A stretch of 53,938 bases of DNA from an uncultured Lachnospiraceae bacterium (GCA_945919795.1 CAMEJJ010000021.1:1-53938); one strand, 5' to 3'; shown: positions 1 through 9,684, numbered from the stretch's first letter. Notes: generated by a model from the letters alone, not told the origin. Made by a program: numbers and translations.

Positions 1-250
1 CGCGGGGTATGGTCGGCTTGCTTCCTCTTTCCCTGCCCCGCTAGACATTTCTCGCGGGGTATGGTCGGCTTGCTTCCTCTTTCCCTGCCCCGCCAATTAT
101 TTCTCGCGGGGTATGGTCGGCTTGCTTTCTCTTTCCCTGCCCCACCAGACATTTCTCGCGGGGTATGGTCGGTTTGCTTTCTCTTTCCCTGCCCCACCAG
201 ACATTTCTCGCGGGGTATGTTCGGCTTGTTCTCTCTTTCCCTGCCCCGCG
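1..250. repeat. 52-bp tandem repeat array, about 4.8 copies, cut by the window edge
   Basis: Units start at 1, 53, 105, 157 and 209, exactly 52 bp apart, and differ by a few substitutions. The last unit decays near 250. Each begins with CGCGGGGTATG and has CCCCGC (or CCCCAC) about 35 bp later, so GCGGGG and CCCCGC can pair as a hairpin inside most units. Because 52 is not a multiple of three, reading frames rotate from unit to unit, and short open frames on both strands look like by-products. The units are contiguous, with no spacers. A run resembling AGAGAAAGCAAG on the minus strand is shared with the 74-bp array at 24917. From 250 to 499 there is only AT-rich sequence and the pilT terminator. 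Confidence 0.9.
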
Positions 251-379
251 CCAGTATGACGCATTGATAAAATAGAGCATTTTGAGTTATCAAGCCCTCA
301 TAACATAATCATTTTCAAAAATATTTAATTAAAAACAACTTGAGATTATTTGGCAGAACTGCCAATGAAAAAATAGAAG

Positions 380-405
380 GTTCCCGCCTATACAAAGGCG
401 GGAAC
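380..405 (-). terminator. Intrinsic terminator of sigK-pilT
   Basis: A perfect 9-bp stem, GTTCCCGCC with GGCGGGAAC, is separated by an 8-nt loop. It lies about 95 nt beyond the pilT stop, and on the minus strand it is followed by a T-rich stretch. Confidence 0.85.
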
Positions 406-499
406 AAATACAAACAAACAAATAATCTGATAAAACCTATCTTAAAAATCTAATAATAAGTATGGAGTCAACAGATATTTTACCAAGAAAATACAAAAT

Positions 500-1564
500 T
501 TAGAATACCTGTGTACGCATCTTTTCGGGATCACGTGCATACTGAATACAGCTCTCTTTTGAAATCTTGCGTTCCATATACAGCTTCATCAGATAATCAT
601 CCAATGTTGACATTCCTTCTCGTTTACTTGTCTGAATGACTGACTGAAGCTGATGCGTTTTTCCTTCACGAATCAGGTTACGAACAGCTGAATTTGCGTG
701 CATAACTTCAAATGCAGCCACACGGCCATCCTCTGTGATATTCGGAATCAAAGTCTGAGAAATAATACAAACCAATACGGCAGACAACTGTACACGAATC
801 TGCTGTTGCTGATGTGTCGGGAATGTATCAATAATACGGTCAACAGTCGAAGAGGCGTCCATGGTATGTAAGGTAGATAATACCAAGTGTCCGGTTTCAG
901 CTGCTGTGATCGCTGTTGAGATTGTTTCAAAGTCACGCATCTCACCTACCAGGATAACATCCGGGTCTTCACGAAGTGCACCACGAAGTGCATTTGCAAA
1001 ACTCTGTGTATCCTGATTTACTTCACGCTGATTGATCATGGACATCTTATGTGTATGTGTATACTCGATAGGTTCCTCAATTGTAATGATATGTGCATCA
1101 CGATTCTCATTTATCTTATCAATAATGGATGCAAGAGTGGTCGATTTACCGGAACCGGTAGGTCCGGTTACCAAAATCAAACCTCTCTTACGCTGATATA
1201 AATCAACAACCGACTGTGGAATACCAAGCTTTTCAGTTGTAGGGATTTCTGTTGTTACAGTACGAAATGCGATACCAATACTACCGCGCTGCTTATAAAC
1301 ATTGACACGATAACGTCCGATATTGGGATAACCTACGGACATATCGTATTCTCCCATTTCCTCAAAACGCTCTCTCTGTTTTGGTCTTAACAAGTTAACT
1401 ACAAATTCCAATGTATCATTCGGTGTCAATACCGGCAAATCCAATTTTTGTAAGTGTCCATTTAAACGCATAATCGGCGGCACGCCTACAGTAATATGGC
1501 AGTCAGATGCACCTGCATTGTACGCAATTCCTAAAATTTCCTCTAACGTTGCTGGATATCCCAT
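500..1564 (-). CDS. pilT: Type IV pilus retraction ATPase PilT
   Basis: Cytoplasmic hexameric ATPase that powers pilus retraction (twitching motility). The 354-residue length is normal for PilT. Visible motifs are Walker A GPTGSGKS at 134-141, the Asp box TIEEPIEY at 161-168, Walker B VILVGEMRD at 203-211, the His box GHLVLSTLHT at 225-234, and a C-terminal AVRNLIREGK matching the PilT-specific AIRNLIRE motif that separates it from PilB. The start follows AAGGAG by about 8 nt. It lies 28 nt downstream of sigK on the same strand, so the two are probably cotranscribed. No other pilus genes are in the window. A GspE/PilB-type assembly ATPase is less likely given the length and the C-terminal motif. 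Confidence 0.95.
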   Translation of the reverse strand: MGYPATLEEILGIAYNAGASDCHITVGVPPIMRLNGHLQKLDLPVLTPNDTLEFVVNLLRPKQRERFEEMGEYDMSVGYPNIGRYRVNVYKQRGSIGIAFRTVTTEIPTTEKLGIPQSVVDLYQRKRGLILVTGPTGSGKSTTLASIIDKINENRDAHIITIEEPIEYTHTHKMSMINQREVNQDTQSFANALRGALREDPDVILVGEMRDFETISTAITAAETGHLVLSTLHTMDASSTVDRIIDTFPTHQQQQIRVQLSAVLVCIISQTLIPNITEDGRVAAFEVMHANSAVRNLIREGKTHQLQSVIQTSKREGMSTLDDYLMKLYMERKISKESCIQYARDPEKMRTQVF

Positions 1565-1592
1565 TTCTTATCTCCTTTACCTTCCCAACATT

Positions 1593-2240
1593 TTACCTTG
1601 CTGTGTCATCCTCAAATCTGGCCCGAAGTTTTCGCAAAGCCTTTTTTTCAATTCTGGATACGTAGCTTCGTGAAATCCCAAGCATCTGACCAATCATACG
1701 CTGTGGCATCTCCTCTTCCCCATCCAATGCATATCTGAGACGAATAACCTGCAATTCTTTAGGCGTTAATGTCTCTGTCAATATCGCACGAAGTTTTTTG
1801 ATATCATCCTGTAATGACATTTTTTCAAACGCATCAGTATCTTCCGCACAGGTAATGTCGAGAAGACTAATCTCATTGCCCTCTTTGTCAATACCGACCG
1901 GTTCATATATCGATACATCCTTTGAGGATTTTTTCTTGGCCCGTAACATCATCAGCAGTTCGTTGTCTATACAACGTGCCGCATAAGTAGCCAACCGGTT
2001 TCCTTTGCTGCCATCATACGTCTGAATGGCTTTAATCAGACCAATGGTCCCAATGGAAATCAAATCCTCGGGACTTTCATCCACATTTTGATACTTCTTT
2101 GCAATATGAGCAACCAACCGCAAATTTCGCTCTATTAAAATCTGCCTGGCTTCTTCGGACGCCTCTTTTTCGCCCTCCAAATACATGCGGATATAGTAAG
2201 CTTCTTCTTCCTCGCTTAAGGGTTGTTTAAATGTTCTCAT
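1593..2240 (-). CDS. sigK: Sporulation sigma factor SigK (mother cell), uninterrupted
   Basis: Sigma-70 family protein of 215 residues, short for a primary sigma factor and typical of SigK/SigE. The N-terminus RTFKQPLSEEEE resembles the SigK pro-region, and NLRLVAHIAKKY begins region 2. Region 2 (DLISIGTIGLIKAIQTYD) binds core polymerase and the -10 element. Region 4 ends in a helix-turn-helix (MIGQMLGISRSYVSRIEKKAL) for the -35 element. Known role: late mother-cell transcription during spore coat and cortex maturation. The gene is continuous, with no skin-type insertion. A SigE assignment is possible but the N-terminus and downstream pilT favour SigK; a sigK-pilT neighbourhood is known in clostridia. 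Confidence 0.85.
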   Translation of the reverse strand: MRTFKQPLSEEEEAYYIRMYLEGEKEASEEARQILIERNLRLVAHIAKKYQNVDESPEDLISIGTIGLIKAIQTYDGSKGNRLATYAARCIDNELLMMLRAKKKSSKDVSIYEPVGIDKEGNEISLLDITCAEDTDAFEKMSLQDDIKKLRAILTETLTPKELQVIRLRYALDGEEEMPQRMIGQMLGISRSYVSRIEKKALRKLRARFEDDTAR

Positions 2241-2309
2241 CCAAAATCCCCGAAAACGGTTTTACTATATTCTATGCTTAGGGCTTAATTAAGGTTTCAC
2301 AACATATTT

Positions 2310-2338
2310 ATTATACAAACTATACTTTCAAAGTGCAA
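2310..2338 (-). promoter_or_regulatory. SigmaA-type promoter upstream of sigK
   Basis: On the minus strand TTGCAC (2333-2338) and TATAAT (2310-2315) are separated by exactly 17 bp, about 70 nt before the sigK start. This is a vegetative-type promoter. I did not find a convincing SigE-type promoter there, so the expected sporulation control is not explained by this site. Confidence 0.6.
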
Positions 2339-2426
2339 GTTTGTTCTGCTTAAATTTTCATCTTCTGCATTATTTTTCATATTTTCCGGCCGGCTTCCAC
2401 ATATCCGACACCATAATTCGAAAAAT

Positions 2427-2921
2427 CTACTTCTTTCTGTCTTTAAATGCCCAAAATTTGTTTAAGATAAAATTAATCGGTATGGTAATCAACAATGTAA
2501 CAAGGGGTGCAATGGCTTCGGGAACATGTAAAAAGCGAACCCAGATTACCAACAAAACATTTTCCAATATCAGACCAGTTCCGGCATAAGACAAAAATGT
2601 TTTCAAAAATGCCTGCCACAAAGATCTTGTAGCGTTTTCCTCTTTTACAAAAACGTATTTATTGTTCCAATAAAAAGCATTCACCACGCTGACCAAAAAA
2701 CCAATGACACTGGCAATCAGGTAATGGCATCCGGCAAAAATGCAAATCAGATAGGTAAAATAATGAATTAAAGTATTGGATACACCTACAATCCCAAATT
2801 TAATAAATTGTAAAAAAGCCTCCCACTGTGCGTCGGATAAAGATATGCGAAATACTTTTCGAATAAAAAAATCCAAAATAAAGACAAGTATTTCCCACAG
2901 TTTATTAAGTAATTTAATCAT
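2427..2921 (-). CDS. GtrA-family membrane protein
   Basis: A 164-residue protein with four predicted membrane segments, beginning near FIKFGIVGVSNTLIHYFTYL, followed by the family-typical VNAFYWNNKYVF and ending in PINFILNKFWAF. GtrA-like proteins are thought to move lipid-linked sugars across the membrane or assist in polysaccharide and teichoic-acid glycosylation. No glycosyltransferase partner is adjacent, so the substrate cannot be inferred. The 207 bp upstream is very AT-rich, with repeated GTTATAA and TGTTGACAT motifs but no clear regulatory site. Confidence 0.88.
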   Translation of the reverse strand: MIKLLNKLWEILVFILDFFIRKVFRISLSDAQWEAFLQFIKFGIVGVSNTLIHYFTYLICIFAGCHYLIASVIGFLVSVVNAFYWNNKYVFVKEENATRSLWQAFLKTFLSYAGTGLILENVLLVIWVRFLHVPEAIAPLVTLLITIPINFILNKFWAFKDRKK

Positions 2922-3128
2922 CTTTTAAATTTCCTTATTGCATTTTTTCTTTTCTAATAACTCTTTTTTGTTATAAATGTTATAAGTGTTATAAATCCGT
3001 ATATATATCTGATACCTTATTGATGATTTATAATATTTATAATTATTACAATATTTACAATACATTGTTGACATTGTTGACTGTTTCTCATAATTCTATG
3101 ATTTGCAATGCTTTATGGATTATTTCCA

Positions 3129-4343
3129 CTATATGAATTTTTCAAACACCCAGTTGCTGACATCCATGCCAAATTCGGTAAGCGCAATCCTATCCTGATC
3201 CCGATCAACCAAAATCAGTTTCTCTTCTTCAAGTTCCTGTAGTTCTTGTGAAAAACATTCAAAAACCGAACAACCGAATTGGGTTTCAAATTGTTGTATA
3301 CAAACGCCCTTTGTCATGCGAAGCCCCAAAAAGAAGAATTCTGCCATAGCATCTTCTTTGGATATTTGTTCTATCTCATCATACTGTTGATACAAATCTT
3401 CGTTACCGGCATTTTCTATTGCAGATATCGAAACATCCTGTTGAAAAGGGCTTGTTCTGGAATTATGTAAACTGCATTTCGTTAATGCCCACAACGAAAT
3501 ATATAGTTTCAAATCACCAATATTTCTCGTCCGGTATCCGCGTATAAAAGAAGAAGCCCCTAAGCCAACACCCAGATAGGGCACTCTTTTCCAATATCCG
3601 CTGTTATGTTTCGATTCAAATCCGGCTTTTGCATAATTAGATATTTCATACCGATAATAACCGGCAGCTTGTAAAATCCGTTTTGTTTCATGATACATGG
3701 CGCGATCCGTTTCCTCATCGGGAAGCAGTTCTTTATGATTGGCATATTGCTCATAAAACGGCGTGTTCTCTTCAATAATCAGACTGTACGAAGAAATATG
3801 TTCTGGATTTAATGCAATGATATTATGTAAACATTTAATATATTCTTCCAAGGACTGTCCGGGAAGCGCCGACATGCAATCGATATTGATATTTTGAAAG
3901 CCTGCCTTCCTTGCATCCGAATAGGTATGCAAAAATTGCTCATAGGTATGAATTCTTCCTAATAGCAATAACTTGTCATTTTGTACAGACTGCAGCCCAA
4001 TACTCAAGCGGTTAAAACCGGCTTTTTTCAATTTATGTAAACCTTTATAATCTATGGTCGCCGGATTGATTTCTATCGTTATTTCTGCATCTGGGCACAC
4101 ATCAAATTTACTCCGGATCAAATTGAGCAGTTCTGTCAGCTGCTCCGGCATAAGAACAGAAGGAGTTCCGCCTCCAAAATAAATCGTTTCCAGTTTTTCA
4201 GGCAAGCTTTCTGCATAATAAATTATTTCATTTTTTAATGCCTGCACATACTGTTTTTTTACAGTATCGTCCGCAGGCATTGATAAAAAATCACAATAAT
4301 TACATTTTTTTATGCAGAAAGGAATGTGTACATATAATTCCAC
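3129..4343 (-). CDS. hemW: Radical SAM heme chaperone HemW
   Basis: A 404-residue radical SAM protein. C10-x3-C14-x2-C17 binds the 4Fe-4S cluster, GGGTPS is the SAM-binding region, and HNSGYW is close to the HemW signature. It lacks the features of true coproporphyrinogen III dehydrogenase (HemN). HemW family members bind heme and deliver it to target proteins. It follows lepA by 100 nt on the same strand, a lepA-hemW order common in Firmicutes. The older name oxygen-independent coproporphyrinogen oxidase-like would also be used for it. Confidence 0.93.
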   Translation of the reverse strand: MELYVHIPFCIKKCNYCDFLSMPADDTVKKQYVQALKNEIIYYAESLPEKLETIYFGGGTPSVLMPEQLTELLNLIRSKFDVCPDAEITIEINPATIDYKGLHKLKKAGFNRLSIGLQSVQNDKLLLLGRIHTYEQFLHTYSDARKAGFQNINIDCMSALPGQSLEEYIKCLHNIIALNPEHISSYSLIIEENTPFYEQYANHKELLPDEETDRAMYHETKRILQAAGYYRYEISNYAKAGFESKHNSGYWKRVPYLGVGLGASSFIRGYRTRNIGDLKLYISLWALTKCSLHNSRTSPFQQDVSISAIENAGNEDLYQQYDEIEQISKEDAMAEFFFLGLRMTKGVCIQQFETQFGCSVFECFSQELQELEEEKLILVDRDQDRIALTEFGMDVSNWVFEKFI

Positions 4344-4443
4344 AGTTTTCCCTCATTTTAGAACTTCTTTTATATCTTCTTTTATAACTTCATCCAATTC
4401 ATTATATGATACCATGATAAAAAGGACATCATTTTATGCGCAT

Positions 4444-6261
4444 TTATTTTTTGTCATCCAGCTTCAAAACGCTCATAAAGGCTGATTGCGGAATTTCTAC
4501 ATTACCAACCTGTCGCATACGCTTTTTACCCTCTTTCTGCTTCTCAAGCAGTTTCTTTTTACGAGTGATATCACCACCGTAACATTTGGCAAGGACATCT
4601 TTGCGCATTGCTTTAACCGTTTCTCTGGCAATTACTTTACCGCCGACAGCTGCCTGAATGGGAATCTCAAAAAGGTGTCTCGGAATTTCATCTTTAAGTT
4701 TTTCACACATCCTGCGGCCTCTGTCATAAGCAGAATCCTTATGAACAATAAAAGAAAGTGCATCTACCTCTTCTTTATTAATTAAAATATCCAGTTTTAC
4801 CAGTTCGGAACGAACGTATCCTTTTAACTCATAATCAAAAGAGGCATATCCTCTGGAGCGTGATTTTAGCGCATCAAAGAAATCATAGATGATTTCATTT
4901 AAAGGTAAATCATATTTTAATAAAGCTCTGGTTTCTTCCATGTAATCCATGCCAAGATACACACCACGGCGCTCCTGACACAATTCCATGATGGAACCGA
5001 TGAACTCCGTTGTAACCATAATCTCAGCTGTAACAATCGGTTCTTCCATATAATCAATTTCTGAAGGATCCGGTAAGTTACTGGGATTAGTCAACTCAAT
5101 CACTTCACCATTGGTCTTATATACTTTATAAATAACACCCGGTGCTGTTGTCACCAGATCCAGATTGTATTCCCTCTCCAAACGTTCCTGTATGATTTCC
5201 AAATGCAGTAATCCCAAAAATCCGCAACGGAAACCAAATCCCAATGCGATGGAAGTTTCCGGCTCATAATTTAGGGAAGCGTCGTTTAGCTGCAGTTTTT
5301 CTAAAGCATCTCTTAAATCCGGATACTTTGCTCCATCTGCAGGATACATTCCACAATAGACCATGGAATTCACTTTTTTATATCCCGGAAGCGGCTCTGC
5401 ACAAGGGTTGTCCGCATCGGTTACCGTATCTCCGACTGCCGTATCACGCACATTTTTGATTGACGCGGTAATATAACCAACCATACCGGCAGACAATTCA
5501 TCACACGGAATAAACTGGCCGGCGCCAAAATATCCCACTTCGACAACATCGGCCGTAGCGCCGGTTGCCATCATCCGGATACGGGTTCCTTTTTTTACGG
5601 TACCGTCAACCAGACGGCAGAAAATGATAACACCCTTATAAGAATCATATAACGAATCGAATATCAAAGCAGACAAAGGTGCATCGGGATTGCCCTTTGG
5701 TGCCGGAATCTTTTGTACAACCTGTTCAAGCACTTCTTCAATACCGATTCCGTTTTTCGCTGAAATCATGGGTGCATCCTGTGCTTCAATGCCAATGACA
5801 TCTTCAATTTCATCCTTGACACGCTGCGGCTCCGCACTGGGCAGATCGATTTTATTGATAACCGGAAATACATCCAAATCGTGATCTAATGCCAGATAAA
5901 CATTGGCTAACGTCTGTGCTTCAATACCCTGAGCGGCATCTACAACCAAAATAGCACCGTCACAGGCAGCAAGCGCGCGGCTTACTTCATAATTGAAATC
6001 CACATGGCCCGGCGTATCAATCAGATTAAAGATATACTCTTCCCCATCCTTTGCTTTATAAACAATACGCACGGTCTGCGCTTTTATCGTAATTCCTCTT
6101 TCGCGCTCCAAATCCATATTATCCAGAACCTGTTCCTGCATCTCACGGCTGGTCAAAAGTCCTGTTTTTTCTATAATACGGTCAGCCAGCGTTGACTTCC
6201 CGTGATCTATATGTGCCACAATACAGAAATTGCGGATTTTACTCTGATCAATATGCTGCAT
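4444..6261 (-). CDS. lepA: Elongation factor 4 (LepA), ribosomal back-translocase GTPase
   Basis: The start at 6261 ([12 protein letters not shown]) is preceded by GGAGGAGAATT; the open frame extends 21 codons further but without a better ribosome-binding site. The 605-residue product has G1 AHIDHGKST at 16-24, G3 DTPGHVDF, G4 NKID, EF-G-like domains and the EF4-specific C-terminal domain ending near [16 protein letters not shown]4 binds ribosomes and affects translocation and initiation. spoIIP is 91 nt upstream and hemW 100 nt downstream, all on one strand. Confidence 0.97.
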   Translation of the reverse strand: MQHIDQSKIRNFCIVAHIDHGKSTLADRIIEKTGLLTSREMQEQVLDNMDLERERGITIKAQTVRIVYKAKDGEEYIFNLIDTPGHVDFNYEVSRALAACDGAILVVDAAQGIEAQTLANVYLALDHDLDVFPVINKIDLPSAEPQRVKDEIEDVIGIEAQDAPMISAKNGIGIEEVLEQVVQKIPAPKGNPDAPLSALIFDSLYDSYKGVIIFCRLVDGTVKKGTRIRMMATGATADVVEVGYFGAGQFIPCDELSAGMVGYITASIKNVRDTAVGDTVTDADNPCAEPLPGYKKVNSMVYCGMYPADGAKYPDLRDALEKLQLNDASLNYEPETSIALGFGFRCGFLGLLHLEIIQERLEREYNLDLVTTAPGVIYKVYKTNGEVIELTNPSNLPDPSEIDYMEEPIVTAEIMVTTEFIGSIMELCQERRGVYLGMDYMEETRALLKYDLPLNEIIYDFFDALKSRSRGYASFDYELKGYVRSELVKLDILINKEEVDALSFIVHKDSAYDRGRRMCEKLKDEIPRHLFEIPIQAAVGGKVIARETVKAMRKDVLAKCYGGDITRKKKLLEKQKEGKKRMRQVGNVEIPQSAFMSVLKLDDKK

Positions 6262-6352
6262 AATTCTCCTCCGATATGAAAGCCTATCGTATTGAATTAT
6301 AGCAAAATTCCTTTTGGTAAGCAATAATATGATGAAAGTGTCAAAAATACAA

Positions 6353-7627
6353 TTATCCTTCTCCTTTTAGAACCATAGCCAGTATATGCGCCAAAGGTTC
6401 CGTAGCATTCATTATCTCCTGTACGGTATTGGTCTGTGCACCGACTTCAATCAAAAGGCTCTTGGGCCGGTAATGCATATTATAACGGAGTCCTTTTAAA
6501 TAGATATTTCTTGCAAATCCCGGATAATACCGGTCTGCTGCCAGTTTCATCTGAAATGAAAACGCCAGATTATCTTTGATATATGGATTTTTCAGATAAT
6601 CAATATCTCCCGTTGCATTCAGATAACTAATTCCATTAAAAAACATAAATTGTGCCGTCTCGCGACCTCCCACTTCCTGCACCAGATGCGTTGTTTTCGC
6701 CACTCCATCGCGATGTAAATCAATTATGACCTCTATACTTGGATTCTCTGCAAGTATCTTTTCAATCGCGGGTGCCGATACCGAATACGCATAGTCACGA
6801 TTCGGCAAATCATAAATACCGGTATCATGTATGACATTAAATCCATATTCTTCTCTGAGAATTCTGGCAAGTTCTTCACCCACGCCAACGATTGTCGTAG
6901 ACGGATCTCCAGCCATGCTATCAACAAATCCCTCCTGGGAATGTGTGTGATAAATTAAAATCTGAGGAAGCGAGTTATCCTGCTTCATTGTAGCATCAAA
7001 TGCTAAAAACTGACCCGCATCCAGTTTATCAGCCGTCACACTGGTGGTCGGATCAACTGTATAATAGTGTTGCTTTAAATATGAAAAATCCTGTAAAGCA
7101 TCATAATCCGGTGTAAAAACGGGCTCCTCCTGTTTTGTAAAAGAAGGATTTGTAGCTTTTTGATTTTCCGCTAACATCAATTCTTCCATAGACGGCGTCG
7201 GTTTTATTGTCTCATCGGTATTCTCAGACAGACTGTTTTCTTCTCCATCTGTTTCATTTCGTTTTTCATCCGCCGAAGCATCTTCTGTTCCCAAATCATC
7301 CGTTTCTTTTCCAAAGTTTTCCAAAAAATATTCCTTTGCCGTATCGTCCAAATTGCTTTTGCTTTGAACTTCCATATATGATGGATGCTTCAGATAAAAA
7401 CCATAATTTCCATCTACAAAAGAAAATGCCATTTCAGACAATGATATATCGGTTTTTCCAAACGCACCATTTCCAAAAAAAGTCTGCGAAAAGACCATAT
7501 TACAAAACTCTTCTTTATAACAAAACGACAGTAAAATAAATAAACAAAAAAATGTACAAAGCGCCAATCCCTGCTCGGGACTGCCGATAACTTGTCTTTT
7601 CCGATATCGATAATGCCTTCTTCTCAT
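6353..7627 (-). CDS. spoIIP: Stage II sporulation protein P (SpoIIP), peptidoglycan hydrolase
   Basis: Part of the DMP complex (SpoIID-SpoIIM-SpoIIP) that degrades septal peptidoglycan during engulfment, with amidase and endopeptidase activity. The start at 7627 ([11 protein letters not shown]) has GGTGAG 5 nt upstream. It has a basic N-terminus, one membrane anchor near residues 20-37, and a long acidic low-complexity linker. The amidase_3-like catalytic domain carries [15 protein letters not shown] (zinc ligands) and EVGAQTNT near the end. In Bacillus gpr and spoIIP are adjacent on one strand; here gpr lies beyond rpsT on the opposite strand. Confidence 0.93.
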   Translation of the reverse strand: MRRRHYRYRKRQVIGSPEQGLALCTFFCLFILLSFCYKEEFCNMVFSQTFFGNGAFGKTDISLSEMAFSFVDGNYGFYLKHPSYMEVQSKSNLDDTAKEYFLENFGKETDDLGTEDASADEKRNETDGEENSLSENTDETIKPTPSMEELMLAENQKATNPSFTKQEEPVFTPDYDALQDFSYLKQHYYTVDPTTSVTADKLDAGQFLAFDATMKQDNSLPQILIYHTHSQEGFVDSMAGDPSTTIVGVGEELARILREEYGFNVIHDTGIYDLPNRDYAYSVSAPAIEKILAENPSIEVIIDLHRDGVAKTTHLVQEVGGRETAQFMFFNGISYLNATGDIDYLKNPYIKDNLAFSFQMKLAADRYYPGFARNIYLKGLRYNMHYRPKSLLIEVGAQTNTVQEIMNATEPLAHILAMVLKGEG

Positions 7628-7702
7628 ATACTCACCACTTAAATATATGTCCGATAGCAATTATCTATGACCATGTTGTCCCGAAAACATACAAGACAAA
7701 AA

Positions 7703-7944
7703 TCCCTTTTCGGATTTGGGTTCCCAATATATATCTTTGACCGCTGATTTTTATGAGGTTTTGTGCCTATCTTAGCGGCATAAGCGAACAAAAAGGAATG
7801 CCCGGTTTCAACTGTCTGAAGACGAAGTCTGAGTTTTGAAACCGGGCATTTAATAAGATTTTGTGAGCATGCCGCTTAGAGAGGCTAAAAACCGAAGTAC
7901 GAAGCGGCAAAGATATATATTGGGAACGCAAATCCGAAAAGGGA
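7703..7944. repeat. MITE-like palindromic element, copy A
   Basis: The ends at 7703-7739 and 7908-7944 are inverted repeats matching at 36 of 37 positions (outer end TCCCTTTTCGGATTTG). No open frame of note lies inside. An inner, less perfect palindrome of the GCCGCTT/AAGCGGC type is present. A separate perfect 15-bp stem, AATGCCCGGTTTCAA (7797-7811) with its complement (7836-7850), sits in the middle and is absent from the other copies. Related sequences lie at 8491-8610, 30181-30313 and 33931-33966. The stretch 7628-8047 holds only this element and the rpsT terminator. Confidence 0.85.
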
Positions 7945-7959
7945 ATTACAATAAAAAAA

Positions 7960-7984
7960 CCAACCGACGGGTTAATTCGGTTGG
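7960..7984 (-). terminator. Intrinsic terminator of rpsT
   Basis: CCAACCGA pairs with TCGGTTGG across a 9-nt loop. On the minus strand it is followed by a run of seven T. It is 64 nt past the rpsT stop. Confidence 0.88.
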
Positions 7985-8047
7985 CTTTGCATACGTTTCA
8001 TTTCTTTTCAATCAAGATGACGGGCCTAATTGAAACTCTACCATAAA

Positions 8048-8311
8048 TTAGTTCATGCCGTTAACAGCTTTTGTTAAACGAGAAACCTTTCTGGCAGCAT
8101 TGTTTTTATGATAAATGCCTTTAGAAGCAGCTTTGTTGATTGTTGAAGTTGCATCTGTTAATGCAGCTTTTGCTCCTTCTGCATCTTTTGCTTCAATTGC
8201 AGCGTAAACTTTTTTGATAGAAGTTTTAACACCAGATTTGATAGCTTTATTTCTATCAGCTTTTGTTCTGTTTACTAAGATTCTCTTTTTTGCAGATTTG
8301 ATGTTAGCCAT
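8048..8311 (-). CDS. rpsT: 30S ribosomal protein S20
   Basis: An 87-residue basic protein starting [15 protein letters not shown], with the conserved [10 protein letters not shown] near the C-terminus, typical of S20, which binds 16S rRNA early in 30S assembly. A strong TAGGAGGTGTAAG ribosome-binding site precedes the ATG. It is a single-gene unit with its own promoter (8402-8430) and terminator (7960-7984). It is bounded on both sides by copies of the same palindromic repeat. Confidence 0.97.
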   Translation of the reverse strand: MANIKSAKKRILVNRTKADRNKAIKSGVKTSIKKVYAAIEAKDAEGAKAALTDATSTINKAASKGIYHKNNAARKVSRLTKAVNGMN

Positions 8312-8401
8312 GACTTACACCTCCTAATAAAATAATCATATCACTATGCCGGTGTCACAATCATCCAGACACGGGCAGATAAATGCGAACACACGCATAT
8401 T

Positions 8402-8430
8402 ATAATAGCGGAAAGCGCATTTTCTGTCAA
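8402..8430 (-). promoter_or_regulatory. SigmaA promoter of rpsT
   Basis: Consensus -35 TTGACA (8425-8430) and -10 TATTAT (8402-8407) with a 17-bp spacer on the minus strand, about 90 nt before the rpsT start. The leader is long enough for autogenous control, but I see no recognisable S20-binding mimic. Confidence 0.85.
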
Positions 8431-8490
8431 TATATAAAATCAAGATTTTTCCAAGTTTTTTCCAAGTTTCCTGTTTTTTTATTTGTTTAG

Positions 8491-8610
8491 TGGATTTGTG
8501 TTTCCAATATATAGCTTTGCTCGCCGGCTTTTACGAGGTTTCGTGCCGCTTAGAAAGTCTAGAAACCGAAGTATGAGGCGGCAAAGATATATATTGGGAA
8601 CACAAATCCG
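8491..8610. repeat. MITE-like palindromic element, copy B
   Basis: Inverted ends 8491-8519 and 8582-8610 (GGATTTGTGTTTCCAATAT against its near complement) enclose an inner palindrome containing GTGCCGCTTAGAAAG. It is the shorter, simpler form of copy A. It sits between the rpsT promoter and the gpr ribosome-binding site, so it probably forms part of the gpr 5' region. Confidence 0.82.
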
Positions 8611-8689
8611 AAAAAAGGAATTATTATAATCATTTCCGGGAATACTATAGGAAATACTATTTTATCATCATTTGGAGGTTCGTATATAC

Positions 8690-9640
8690 ATGCAATCCAG
8701 AACCGACTTGGCATTGGAAGAACACGAATATGCCATATCCCATCATTCCACTAAAAAAACAGAGACACATATTCATGGGGTTGAAATCACGGATGAACAT
8801 TTTTCTTCTGACCAAATCACGATTTCTACTGTCAATATCACGACCAAAAACGCTGCAAAAGCACTGAATAAACCTATGGGAACCTATATTACCATGGAAG
8901 CACCGCTATTAGATGCCCCGGATGATGGATATCATCGTGAAATCTCACACCATATCTCGGAGCAGCTCAAAAAATTAATTCCTGATTTTACAAATGAAAA
9001 ATCCATTCTGGTAATCGGTTTGGGAAACCGTGCTGTTACGGCAGATTCACTTGGTCCTCTTTGTATTGATCATCTCAATATTACCAGACATTTGGTTTTG
9101 GAATACGGAAATGCTGCTTTTGATAAAAAGCCTCTTCATACCGTCAGTTCTCTCGCTCCGGGTGTACTTGCCCAAAACGGCATTGAAACCGCCGAAATAG
9201 TAAAAGGGGTTGTAGCACAGACAAATCCGGACTGTTTACTGGTCGTTGATGCTCTGGCGGCAAGATCCCTGCACCGCCTTAACCGAACCATACAAATCAG
9301 CAATACCGGCATTCATCCGGGCTCCGGTGTCGGCAATCACCGTTGCTCTCTGACAGAAGAAACACTTGGTATTCCGGTCATTGCGATTGGTGTTCCAACA
9401 GTTGTGGATGCTGCTACCATTGTCATGGATACCTTGGAAGATTTTTCCAAAAAAACAAAGCACGCTCTCAATCATCAAATGCTTTTGAATGATTATGACA
9501 GTACTTTGTTTCATGAATTACAAAATATGTATGTTGCGGGAAAAGACGTCGATGCCATCATACTCAATATGAGCTATACCTTATCGGAAGCGCTGAATAT
9601 GACATTTAATCCAGCAAACGACAGCAATCTGTCAGAATAA
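8690..9640 (+). CDS. gpr: Germination protease GPR
   Basis: Aspartic-type endoprotease (MEROPS A25) that starts degradation of small acid-soluble spore proteins at germination. The ATG at 8690 (MQSRTDLALEEHEY) follows GGAGG at 8674-8678; an upstream TTG at 8672 would place the start inside the ribosome-binding site. SRTDLALE is the conserved region at the autoprocessing site. The mature domain shows GLGNRAVTADSLGP and VVDALAAR with conserved aspartates, and GVGNHR. The 316-residue length is somewhat shorter than Bacillus GPR. I found no clean SigG promoter upstream. Confidence 0.95.
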   Translation: MQSRTDLALEEHEYAISHHSTKKTETHIHGVEITDEHFSSDQITISTVNITTKNAAKALNKPMGTYITMEAPLLDAPDDGYHREISHHISEQLKKLIPDFTNEKSILVIGLGNRAVTADSLGPLCIDHLNITRHLVLEYGNAAFDKKPLHTVSSLAPGVLAQNGIETAEIVKGVVAQTNPDCLLVVDALAARSLHRLNRTIQISNTGIHPGSGVGNHRCSLTEETLGIPVIAIGVPTVVDAATIVMDTLEDFSKKTKHALNHQMLLNDYDSTLFHELQNMYVAGKDVDAIILNMSYTLSEALNMTFNPANDSNLSE

Positions 9641-9684
9641 TCAACATCTCTACCAAATCAAATATTTAGAACAAAAAAATAAAC

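Noticed and set aside
1-280. Open frames on both strands inside the 52-bp repeats
   Set aside because: They follow the repeat period through rotating frames, have no convincing ribosome-binding sites and are cut by the repeat end. Treated as repeat by-products.
1593-2240. Skin-type insertion in sigK
   Set aside because: The frame is continuous over all sigma regions and no recombinase is present.
2922-3128. Regulatory repeat of GTTATAA and TGTTGACAT before the GtrA-like gene
   Set aside because: Simple AT-rich reiterations with no symmetry or clear promoter spacing.
8611-8690. SigG promoter for gpr
   Set aside because: GAATA-like and CAT-like pieces exist but with wrong spacing; not strong enough to annotate.
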